64,000 nucleotides of DNA, from contig NZ_JAYKZZ010000022.1 in assembly GCF_035818675.1 (NCBI RefSeq), positions 104,036 through 168,035 on the forward strand. The letters are read 5' to 3'. Below the pieces are notes generated by a model. The model did not search any database. It had not been told where the DNA came from and was given only the letters and a program-made list of their open reading frames with translations. Source of the stretch: Parapedobacter flavus (GTDB lineage: Bacteria; Bacteroidota; Bacteroidia; Sphingobacteriales; Sphingobacteriaceae). Positions 41,108 through 48,705 of the stretch are shown piece by piece (positions within the stretch are counted from its first letter, which is position 1; each line of letters begins with the position of its first letter). Both the position numbers and the translations under genes were made by a program.

Positions 41108-41870
41108 GACGCTGGATAAACGGTGTTATTTCCGTGCGGTATGCCGGGTCGCTCAGTAATTTTACAAATGCGCTCCCTACGATAGCACCGTCGGCATGGT
41201 CCGTAGCATGTACAAACGTACTTCGGTCGGATATGCCAAACCCGATAACCGTCGGGTTTTCAAGCTCCATAGCCCGGATACGGGAAAAATAGCTTTCCGT
41301 ACTTTCCGAAACTGCGAGGTTTTTTCCGGTGGTAGCCGATGAAGACAGCAGATAAATAAAGCCGGTAGAGAGGCTGTCGATTTTCCTAATGCGTTCTTCT
41401 GACGTCTGTGGTGTCACCAGAAAAATGTTGCTCAATCCGTGGGCATCAAATACCGATTGGTAATGTGCCTCGTATTCATACATCGGTAGATCGGGTACGA
41501 TTACACCATCCACACCAACTTCTGCGCATGCTTTGCAGAAGTTTTCCATACCATATTGCAGCACCGGGTTTACATACCCCATAAGTAATACGGGGATGTT
41601 CACCCGTTTGCGTAAATCTTGTAACTGGTTGAACAGTATATCTAGCGTCATGCCGTTCTGCAACGCGACCGCTGAGCTGTGCTGGATGACCGGGCCATCG
41701 GCCACAGGATCCGAGTAAGGGAAGCCGATTTCGAGGAAATCTGCCCCAGCAGTTTCCAATGCCGCTGCGATGTCCAGCGTGCTGTCGAGTGTGGGGTAAC
41801 CTGCCGTAAAATAAATGGATAGTATACGTTTGTCGCCTTTGTTGGTAAATAATTTTTTGATACGGTTCAT
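41088..41870 (-). CDS. trpA: tryptophan synthase alpha subunit
   Basis: TrpA cleaves indole-3-glycerol phosphate to indole and glyceraldehyde-3-phosphate. The 260-residue TIM barrel carries the catalytic Glu in LEIGFPYSDPVADGP, with the Asp in the same segment (SDPVADG), plus VDGVIVPDLP and the phosphate-binding GFGIS. It is last of trpD-trpF-trpB-trpA, three bases after trpB. The last 20 coding bases overlap the PepSY-like gene on the plus strand. Confidence 0.96.
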   Translation of the reverse strand: MNRIKKLFTNKGDKRILSIYFTAGYPTLDSTLDIAAALETAGADFLEIGFPYSDPVADGPVIQHSSAVALQNGMTLDILFNQLQDLRKRVNIPVLLMGYVNPVLQYGMENFCKACAEVGVDGVIVPDLPMYEYEAHYQSVFDAHGLSNIFLVTPQTSEERIRKIDSLSTGFIYLLSSSATTGKNLAVSESTESYFSRIRAMELENPTVIGFGISDRSTFVHATDHADGAIVGSAFVKLLSDPAYRTEITPFIQRLSPSAL

Positions 41871-41873
41871 TGT

Positions 41874-43058
41874 CTAAAATCCAAAGTACTTCATGTAATT
41901 GTCCAAATCCTTATCGCCTCGACCTGATAGGCACACCACGACGTTGTCGTTAGCGGCGAGCGCCATTTTCTCTAGTTGGGCCAACGCATGGGCACTTTCA
42001 ATGGCCGGAATGATGCCTTCCAGTCGGGTGAGCAACAAGCCGGCTTGCATAGCCTCGTCGTCGGTGGCACTGGCGTAGGTCGCCCGGCCCGTTTTGTACA
42101 GCCAAGCATGCTGCGGACCAATGCCCGGGTAATCCAGGCCCGCCGAGATGGAGTACGGTTCTACCACTTGCCCATCGTCGGTCTGCATCAGAATAGATCT
42201 GCTCCCATGCAGCACGCCTTCGCGACCGAGTACGGTCGTTGCGGCCGACTCGCCCGACTCGACTCCTTTCCCGGCTGCTTCCACCGCTATTAGTTTCACC
42301 TGCGGTTCGTCGAGAAAATGATAAAACATGCCTGCGGCATTACTGCCGCCGCCTACGCAGGCGATAGCATAATCTGGTGTCTCGCGACCGGTTTTCTCCA
42401 GCAATTGCTTCCGCGTTTCGGCAGAGATGATTGATTGGAAGCGGGCTACCATATCCGGGTAGGGGTGGGGCCCTACCACCGAGCCGATGATGTAATGGGT
42501 GTCTACAGGGTTGTTTATCCAGTCGCGGAGGGCCTCATTAGTGGCATCTTTGAGGGTCTTGCTACCCGATGTTGCAGGCACGACCTCGGCACCCATCATT
42601 TTCATGCGAGCTACGTTGGGGGCTTGCCGCTCGATATCGATAGCGCCCATATAGACCACGCATTGAAGGCCTTTGAGTGCGCATACGGTGGCAGTGGCCA
42701 CCCCATGCTGACCGGCGCCGGTTTCGGCGATGATGCGCTTTTTGCCCAGTCGCGCGGCGAGCAGTATCTGGCCGATGGTATTGTTTATCTTATGGGCGCC
42801 GGTGTGGTTGAGGTCTTCCCGCTTCAGGAAGATGTTGGCCCCGTATCGGTCCGAAAGCCGCTCCGCGAGGTACAGTGGCGACGGGCGGCCCACGTAGTCG
42901 CGTAGTAGCTGGTCGAATTCCTGCTGGAAGTCGTCGCTTTGGGTGATGGTGAGGTATTGCTGTCGCAGTTCCTCCACGTTGGGGTATAGCATTTCGGGAA
43001 CATACGCCCCACCGAAATCGCCATAATAGCCGTTATCGTTTGCTTGGTATTTACTCAT
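41874..43058 (-). CDS. trpB: tryptophan synthase beta subunit
   Basis: TrpB joins indole and serine to make tryptophan with pyridoxal phosphate. The 394-residue protein has the PLP lysine in KREDLNHTGAHKINN, the phosphate-binding loop CVGGGSNAAGMFY and the conserved AGLDYPGIGPQHAWL. Its 5' end overlaps trpF by eight bases, so the two are translationally coupled. Confidence 0.98.
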   Translation of the reverse strand: MSKYQANDNGYYGDFGGAYVPEMLYPNVEELRQQYLTITQSDDFQQEFDQLLRDYVGRPSPLYLAERLSDRYGANIFLKREDLNHTGAHKINNTIGQILLAARLGKKRIIAETGAGQHGVATATVCALKGLQCVVYMGAIDIERQAPNVARMKMMGAEVVPATSGSKTLKDATNEALRDWINNPVDTHYIIGSVVGPHPYPDMVARFQSIISAETRKQLLEKTGRETPDYAIACVGGGSNAAGMFYHFLDEPQVKLIAVEAAGKGVESGESAATTVLGREGVLHGSRSILMQTDDGQVVEPYSISAGLDYPGIGPQHAWLYKTGRATYASATDDEAMQAGLLLTRLEGIIPAIESAHALAQLEKMALAANDNVVVCLSGRGDKDLDNYMKYFGF

Positions 43059-43677
43059 CGTTGATGGTCTGTAACGTGTTTCTCAATAATGCAATGTCTT
43101 TGACGCCCGGAGCGGTTTCGAACCGTGAGTTCAAGTCGAGGGCGTAGAGACGGCTGTCGCCAAGCTGTAGTGCATCTGCCATGTTTTCGGCACTGATGCC
43201 GCCGCTCAGGAAAAAGGGTTTGTCTCCCGTGTAGTCGTCCAGTAATGTCCAGTTGAAGCGCTTGCCTGTGCCGCCGTGCTGACTGCTTTTGGTGTCAAAA
43301 AGGTAATAATCCACAGCCGTTTGATACCCTTCTAATATTGTCCAGTTAAACTGTTCACTGATGCCGAAAGCCTTGATGATCTCCACGCCACCATCCATTA
43401 ATTCCGCGCAGTATGCTGGGGTTTCGGCTCCATGCAACTGCACTGCCTGGAACCCGAATCGCCGGATGTTTTTTTTTACCTCATGGATGGCCGCATTTAC
43501 AAAGACACCCGTTTTTTTTGCACCTTGCAGCCCGGCTACCCATGTTTCATCCAATTCGCCTATAAAGCGCTTGGAGCCGGGGTAGCAGATAAAACCTACG
43601 TAGTCGGGCCGTAAAGCCATCACGTCCTGGATGTTGCCGAGATGCTTTAAACCACATATTTTTATTTTCGGGTTCAT
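43051..43677 (-). CDS. trpF: phosphoribosylanthranilate isomerase
   Basis: TrpF isomerises N-(5-phosphoribosyl)anthranilate in tryptophan synthesis. The 208-residue TIM barrel begins KIKICGLKHLGNIQDVMALRPDYVGFICYPGSKR and includes KTGVFVNA, AVQLHG and FFLSGGISAEN. The ICGLK cysteine and an aspartate later in the barrel are the usual catalytic residues. It sits 12 bases after trpD. The window holds no trpC, trpE or trpG. Confidence 0.95.
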   Translation of the reverse strand: MNPKIKICGLKHLGNIQDVMALRPDYVGFICYPGSKRFIGELDETWVAGLQGAKKTGVFVNAAIHEVKKNIRRFGFQAVQLHGAETPAYCAELMDGGVEIIKAFGISEQFNWTILEGYQTAVDYYLFDTKSSQHGGTGKRFNWTLLDDYTGDKPFFLSGGISAENMADALQLGDSRLYALDLNSRFETAPGVKDIALLRNTLQTINDE

Positions 43678-43689
43678 GTTTTACTTGCT

Positions 43690-44676
43690 CTATGCTATTA
43701 ATTTCTTAAAACTCGCTAGCGCTTTTTTGCTCATCAGGGACACTTCTGCCTCGTAATAGCAGTCGGCAAAGCTTTTTCCCGGGTGGATGGTCTGGATAGC
43801 GATGGCGGCGTTAGCCAATACCACATTGTGTTGTTCCGTTGTGCCTTCACTACCGAGTACCGTTGCGAATATCTTAGCGGCCTCTTCCACGGTTTCTCCA
43901 CCATGAATGCATTCGGCCAGTATCGGCGTAAAACCCAACTCTTCGATGTCTTGGATGTGTTCCCCTTTATTGCTGATGGTCTTAAAATCGCCTGTTAAGG
44001 AAACTTCGTCGTATCCATCTAGTGCATGGAGGATGGTATATTGTTTGTCGGTTTGTTGATAAAGATAGCCATAAAGGCGGGCCAATTCCAAACTAAAGAC
44101 CCCTACGGATTGGTATTCGGGGTTGGTTGGGTTAACCAGCGGCCCAATCATGTTAAAAAAAGTCTTCACGCCCAATTCGCGGCGAATTGGCGCTACCGTC
44201 CGCATGGCCGGGTGGAAAAGCGGGGCGTGGAGGAAGCAGATATTGGTCTCTTCCAATTGGCGGCTGATCGTATCCTTATCATTAGTGAATTTATAGCCCA
44301 GGTATTCCATCACGTTTGAGGATCCGCAACCCGATGACACCCCATAATTGCCATGTTTAGCTACGTGATAGCCTGCACCTGCCACCACGAAGGAGGCCAG
44401 GGTGGAAATGTTGAATGTGTTCTTGCCATCGCCTCCCGTGCCACAAAGGTCGATGAGCTTATAACCGGGGAAGTTTAACTGCAGACAGAGGTCGTACATG
44501 GCATCGCGGAAACCTTCCAGCTCTTCCACACGGATGCTCCGCATGCCGTAGGCCGTCATGAATGCTGCAATCTGGGAGTTGTTATATTTTCCCGACGCGA
44601 TGTTGGTCAATATTTCATACGCTTCACGCCGGGTGAAGGTTTTGAATTCGAAGAGGTGCGCTAGTATTTTCTTCAT
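43690..44676 (-). CDS. trpD: anthranilate phosphoribosyltransferase
   Basis: TrpD transfers the phosphoribosyl group from PRPP to anthranilate. The 328-residue protein contains the PRPP-binding loop DLCGTGGDGKNTFNISTLASFV and the conserved KHGNYGVSSGCGSSNVMEYLG. It is the first enzyme gene of this trp unit. A terminator lies 15 bases and a Trp-rich leader peptide about 95 bases upstream, so expression is probably controlled by tryptophan availability. Confidence 0.96.
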   Translation of the reverse strand: MKKILAHLFEFKTFTRREAYEILTNIASGKYNNSQIAAFMTAYGMRSIRVEELEGFRDAMYDLCLQLNFPGYKLIDLCGTGGDGKNTFNISTLASFVVAGAGYHVAKHGNYGVSSGCGSSNVMEYLGYKFTNDKDTISRQLEETNICFLHAPLFHPAMRTVAPIRRELGVKTFFNMIGPLVNPTNPEYQSVGVFSLELARLYGYLYQQTDKQYTILHALDGYDEVSLTGDFKTISNKGEHIQDIEELGFTPILAECIHGGETVEEAAKIFATVLGSEGTTEQHNVVLANAAIAIQTIHPGKSFADCYYEAEVSLMSKKALASFKKLIA

Positions 44677-44691
44677 ATCGTCTAATATCCA

Positions 44692-44722
44692 TAAAAAAAG
44701 GCCTGCCGATGATGGGCAAGCC
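44692..44722 (-). terminator. attenuator terminator of the trp unit
   Basis: On the minus strand GGCTTGCC (44715-44722) pairs with GGCAGGCC (44700-44707), counting one G-U pair, and a run of seven T follows. It sits between the leader peptide and trpD. GGCAA at 44761-44765 could pair with TTGCC in the 5' arm as an antiterminator. Confidence 0.8.
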
Positions 44723-44771
44723 GCTATACAGTTCAGTAACTATTACTTACAAATAGGAGGTTGCCACAGCG

Positions 44772-44819
44772 TTACATGCTATGCCACCACCAAGTAATAT
44801 ATCCTTTTGCTACGTTCAT
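44772..44819 (-). CDS. trpL: trp leader peptide with three consecutive Trp codons
   Basis: A 15-residue reading frame, MNVAKGYITWWWHSM, ends in TAA. The three TGG codons occupy 44784-44792. Position before a terminator and trpD is the hallmark of ribosome-mediated attenuation: scarce charged tRNA-Trp stalls the ribosome on the Trp codons and lets transcription continue. It fits the known 'Bacteroid-trp' leader class described for Bacteroidetes, though I have not compared the fold. A -7-like TATTTG lies at 44832-44837. Confidence 0.85.
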   Translation of the reverse strand: MNVAKGYITWWWHSM

Positions 44820-44933
44820 TTCGTTGTGAGGCAAATATGGGTTTTTGTTTTGAAAGATACAAGGCGTGGAAACGTGTTTTATTGGATGTATGAACAAAAC
44901 TGCCCCGTACGATGAGGTGCGGGGCAGCTATTT

Positions 44934-45155
44934 TTAGTATTCGTCTTCGTTGAAGAAGAAATCATCCTTGGTAGGATAATCCGGCCAAATCTCTTCTATA
45001 TTTTCATAAGGCTCACCGTCATCCTCCAGGGCTTGCAGGTTCTCAATCACTTCCACCGGGGCGCCCGAGCGTATGCCATAGTCGATCAGCTCGTCTTTCG
45101 TGGCAGGCCAAGGTGCGTCTTCCAAATGTGAGGCTAACTCTAATGTCCAGTACAT
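44934..45155 (-). CDS. DUF2795 domain protein
   Basis: A 73-residue acidic protein (MYWTLELASHLEDAPWPATKDELIDYGIRSGAP, then EEIWPDYPTKDDFFF). It matches DUF2795, a small helical family frequent in Bacteroidetes and of unknown function. A -7 box TATTTTTG lies at 45187-45194 on the minus strand. The neighbouring 45195-45376 stretch is AT-rich and shows no gene I can support. Confidence 0.85.
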   Translation of the reverse strand: MYWTLELASHLEDAPWPATKDELIDYGIRSGAPVEVIENLQALEDDGEPYENIEEIWPDYPTKDDFFFNEDEY

Positions 45156-45376
45156 AACCTTTCAATTTAAGCTTTTCAATTTTGCGCAAAAATATAATAT
45201 TTATAGTATGATTTTTAAATTTTTTGCCAATAATTTATAACATTGATTTAAAGGGCTGTATTATAGTGTCTTAATGTTTTGGTTGGATGTCATTTTTACA
45301 AAAATATGGCTTTTGGCCAGTGGCTGGCTCTGTTTTCCGTCATCGAAAGCATGAAGCAGCGGGGAAGCCGTGATGC

Positions 45377-46135
45377 CTAAATGTTCTCGAAATCCGAGCC
45401 TTTTTCGCGCATTGACGCGAGCCGGGGCGATACGTTCCGGATATTTTCGTTGGGGTAGTCGTCTTCGATGAGTCCATCGCGCATGCGTACGATACGATGC
45501 GCATGCTGAGCAATATCCTCTTCGTGGGTGACGAGGATAATTGTATTGCCTTTATCGTGTATTTCTTCTAGTAGCTCCATGATTTCCACCGAGGTCTTGG
45601 TGTCCAGGTTACCCGTCGGTTCATCGGCCAGTATGATAGAAGGGTTGTTAATCAACGCCCGTGCCACAGCCACCCGTTGGCGTTGGCCGCCCGAGAGTTC
45701 GTTGGGTTTATGGTCCACGCGGTTGCCCAGTCCCACACTCTCCAACGCACTTTGTGCCATCTCGCTCCGTGTTTTCTTGTTGTAACCTGCATAGATAAGC
45801 GGCAGGGCTACATTATCGAGCGACGTGGAGCGGGGCAACAGGTTGAACGTCTGGAATACAAATCCGATTTCCTTGTTGCGTACATCGGCAAGCTCATCGT
45901 CGGTCATTTCGCTCACGTTGATGCCGTTGAGGATGTATTCTCCGCGCGTAGGGGTGTCCAGGCAGCCGAGGATGTTCATCAGTGTTGATTTGCCTGAGCC
46001 CGAAGGACCCATGAGCGCAACGAACTCTCCTTTGTTGATTTGAAGAGTTACTGATTTCAGTGCATGGATCACTTCCGAACCGATGACATACTTACGTCCG
46101 ATATCCGTTATTTCAATGAGCGACTGTTGCGACAT
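45377..46135 (-). CDS. MacB/LolD-type ABC transporter ATP-binding protein
   Basis: A 252-residue ATPase with Walker A GPSGSGKST (43-51), signature LSGGQRQRVAVARALI and Walker B IILADEPTGNLDT. A C-terminal tail (YPNENIRNVSPRLASMREKG) is an addition beyond the core fold. The MacB-like group exports peptides or lipids with an FtsX-type permease, but none is adjacent, so the partner is elsewhere. It is the second LolD/MacB-type ATPase in the window. Confidence 0.88.
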   Translation of the reverse strand: MSQQSLIEITDIGRKYVIGSEVIHALKSVTLQINKGEFVALMGPSGSGKSTLMNILGCLDTPTRGEYILNGINVSEMTDDELADVRNKEIGFVFQTFNLLPRSTSLDNVALPLIYAGYNKKTRSEMAQSALESVGLGNRVDHKPNELSGGQRQRVAVARALINNPSIILADEPTGNLDTKTSVEIMELLEEIHDKGNTIILVTHEEDIAQHAHRIVRMRDGLIEDDYPNENIRNVSPRLASMREKGSDFENI

Positions 46136-46178
46136 ATAACGTTCTTTTTTGTGGTAAGACGTGCTAATATAGGAAAAG

Positions 46179-46931
46179 TTACAGTCCGCCGGTCCTGTTC
46201 CAGTGTTTTTTTATAAGGGCATGCACCTCATCGCGTAGTTGGTCGGCCTGTTCCAATTGGAGGTGGGCTGTGTTTATCGGTTCGAGCACATCAGCCTGCA
46301 CGATGCCCGGGCGGCTGCCGAATTGTCTGGCATCGTCCCAGAAGATTTTCCATGCGTTATGGATCACTACCGGCACGATAGGTACCTTCGTTTCGATGGC
46401 TAGTTTGAAGGGGCCGTTTTTGAAATCGTACAGGCGCGGGGGGAACTCCTCGCCGATAAGCCCTTCCGGGAAAATGACCATGCTTCGTCCGTTGCGCAGG
46501 TGGCGGTTGGCTTGTTTGAATGCTGTAAAAGCCGATCTATTACTTTTGCGGTTCAGCGGAATGTCTATCGTCCGGAAAAACATGCCTGTAACCGGATTAT
46601 CAAGGAGTTCGATTTTCCCGATGAACGAGAAATTAGCTGGGCCGAGGAGTACCATCGCTGTAATATCTAGGTTGGACGTGTGGTTGGCGCAGATGATGCA
46701 GGGAGCAGACCAGTCGATGGCCTTTTCATAGCTGAACCGATAGCGTATCCCTACGCATGTGGAACTCAGCCAGCCAATAATGCGGCGGCACCGGGCAATA
46801 CGGCGGTAGTGCCGCTCGGGGTTTTTGGCCAGCACATACAACAGGGGGTAGCAGCATGCAAAGAAAAATAAAACAGATGCCAAATAGAGGCATCTGTGTG
46901 TTTTTCTCAGCAAATGTAGGATCCCGTTCAC
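46179..46931 (-). CDS. plsC: 1-acyl-sn-glycerol-3-phosphate acyltransferase (PlsC)
   Basis: PlsC adds the second acyl chain to lysophosphatidic acid. The 250-residue protein has an N-terminal hydrophobic region, the acyltransferase motif NHTSNLD (H84 and D89) and the second block VIFPEGLIGEEFPP, then PIVPVVI. It is likely an inner-membrane enzyme. It has no obvious operon partner; the M20 dipeptidase lies just upstream in the same direction with 23 bases between. Confidence 0.9.
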   Translation of the reverse strand: MNGILHLLRKTHRCLYLASVLFFFACCYPLLYVLAKNPERHYRRIARCRRIIGWLSSTCVGIRYRFSYEKAIDWSAPCIICANHTSNLDITAMVLLGPANFSFIGKIELLDNPVTGMFFRTIDIPLNRKSNRSAFTAFKQANRHLRNGRSMVIFPEGLIGEEFPPRLYDFKNGPFKLAIETKVPIVPVVIHNAWKIFWDDARQFGSRPGIVQADVLEPINTAHLQLEQADQLRDEVHALIKKHWNRTGGL

Positions 46932-46954
46932 GTGTGCGATTTTTTTTCGTGTCG

Positions 46955-48322
46955 TTAACTCAACTCCGCAAAATACTTATGGAAAAGCGGGATGGTCTCA
47001 ATCCCTTTGAGGTAGTTTGCGATGTCGTACTTTTCGTTGGGCGAATGGAGGTTGTCGCTATCCAGCCCAAAGCCCATCAATACCGTTTTCAGTCCGAGTT
47101 CATCTTCGAACAGGGAAACAATGGGAATGCTGCCGCCACCCCGTGTAGGGACTGGTTTCTTGCCAAAAGCTTCTTCAATGGCTTTCTCTGCCGCACGGTA
47201 TGCCGTGCTATCGGTTGGCGTTACCGCCGGTTGCCCACCGTGGTGAGGGGTTACTTTCACGGATACATAATCCGGTGCGATGTTTTCGAAATGGCTGGCA
47301 AAGAGCTTGGTGATGGTGTCTGTATCTTGGTTGGGCACCAGGCGCATGGAGATTTTGGCGTACGCTTTTGATGGCAATACGGTCTTCGCGCCTTCGCCGA
47401 TATAGCCGCCCCAGATGCCATTGAGTTCCAGCGTAGGGCGGATGCCGGTACGCTCGGTGGTGGTATATCCTTTCTCGCCCCAGACGGCTTTGATGCCCAA
47501 ATCTGCTTTATATTCCGATTCGTCAAATGGCGCTTCGTTCAGCGCTTTCCGTTCGGCCGCATCCAATTCGGCGACAGCGTCGTAGAAACCGGGAATGGTG
47601 ATGTGGTTGTTTTCGTCGTGGAGGGATGCAATCATCTTGGCCAGGATGGTGATGGGGTTGGCCACTGCGCCACCGTACACGCCGGAGTGCAGGTCGCGGT
47701 TCGGGCCGGTTACCTCCACTTCGAGGTATGACAGTCCACGTAACCCGGTTTCCAGCGAAGGCGTATCGAGGCTGATCATGGCCGTGTCGGAAATCAGCAC
47801 CACATCGGCTTCCAGCCGTTGCTTGTTGGCTTTAATGAAAACGCCGAGGTTGTCCGATCCCACTTCTTCCTCCCCCTCGATCATGAATTTGACGTTGCAG
47901 GCCAGGGTACCCGTAGACTGCATCAGTTCAAAAGCTTTCACATGCATGTAGAACTGGCCTTTATCGTCGCACGCACCTCGGGCAAATATTTTGCCATCGC
48001 GTATGGTAGGCTCAAACGGCGGGGTGTCCCAGAGCTCCAGCGGATCGGGCGGTTGTACGTCATAGTGTCCGTATACCAGTACCGTAGGCCTGGCGGGGTC
48101 GATGATTTTTTCGCCATACACGATGGGGTGGCCCGCCGTGGGGCATACTTCCACATTGTCGGCGCCCGCGTCGCGTAATTTTTGAGCGACGAATTCGGCT
48201 GTCTTCTTCACGTCACCCTTATATTTGGGGTCGGCACTTACCGATGGGAAGCGAAGCAGTTCGATTAATTCGTCCAGGAAGCGTTGGGTATTCGCTTCTA
48301 CGTATGTTTTGATTGTGTGCAT
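46955..48322 (-). CDS. M20-family dipeptidase
   Basis: A 455-residue di-zinc peptidase of the CNDP/ArgE-like group. The first metal-binding loop is VYGHYDVQPPDP, followed by ARGACDDKGQ and the catalytic Glu region IEGEEEVGSDNLG, then the dimerisation (lid) domain and the final zinc histidine region near NLHSPNEKYD. It hydrolyses dipeptides or short peptides, probably in the cytoplasm. Length and motif order are complete. Confidence 0.9.
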   Translation of the reverse strand: MHTIKTYVEANTQRFLDELIELLRFPSVSADPKYKGDVKKTAEFVAQKLRDAGADNVEVCPTAGHPIVYGEKIIDPARPTVLVYGHYDVQPPDPLELWDTPPFEPTIRDGKIFARGACDDKGQFYMHVKAFELMQSTGTLACNVKFMIEGEEEVGSDNLGVFIKANKQRLEADVVLISDTAMISLDTPSLETGLRGLSYLEVEVTGPNRDLHSGVYGGAVANPITILAKMIASLHDENNHITIPGFYDAVAELDAAERKALNEAPFDESEYKADLGIKAVWGEKGYTTTERTGIRPTLELNGIWGGYIGEGAKTVLPSKAYAKISMRLVPNQDTDTITKLFASHFENIAPDYVSVKVTPHHGGQPAVTPTDSTAYRAAEKAIEEAFGKKPVPTRGGGSIPIVSLFEDELGLKTVLMGFGLDSDNLHSPNEKYDIANYLKGIETIPLFHKYFAELS

Positions 48323-48340
48323 ATCCTAAGGCTTTGCCGC

Positions 48341-48384
48341 AAACTTAGCTAATTTGCCAAGAATAGGCAAATTAGTGATCTCTC
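48341..48384. repeat. 44-bp direct repeat, copy 1, with internal palindrome
   Basis: Identical to 48415-48458. It contains the 10-bp inverted repeat CTAATTTGCC/GGCAAATTAG around a seven-base loop. Confidence 0.95.
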
Positions 48385-48414
48385 ACCTGCTTATAAAAGC
48401 CAATGTGCTAGGTG

Positions 48415-48458
48415 AAACTTAGCTAATTTGCCAAGAATAGGCAAATTAGTGATCTCTC
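48415..48458. repeat. 44-bp direct repeat, copy 2
   Basis: Perfect second copy 74 bp from the first, in the 383-bp gap between the M20 dipeptidase and the outer-membrane barrel gene. The rest of the gap holds only a -7 box, TATATTTG at 48639-48646. Confidence 0.95.
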
Positions 48459-48705
48459 CGTTAGCGAGCTCTCCGGTCAGAAATGAAGAAAAGTTAGTCG
48501 GCAATGCAACATATCCTATTCAATGGCGTCAGACCAGTAATCATTTCGCGGCAAATTGGCGTTCCGGTCAAGGATGTAACAGATTTGCTAAAAAACATTA
48601 AATAACAGCGAAGGAAACAAAAACTATTTTTTTAGTTTTATATTTGTTACGATCAAAGTCGAATGGAAAGATGGGGGGAAGTTAACTGATAGCATAAAGC
48701 CAACT

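Noticed and set aside
45195..45376. Possible small gene MAFGQWLALFSV on the plus strand near 45305
   Set aside because: 24 codons, no promoter or RBS, no recognisable feature.
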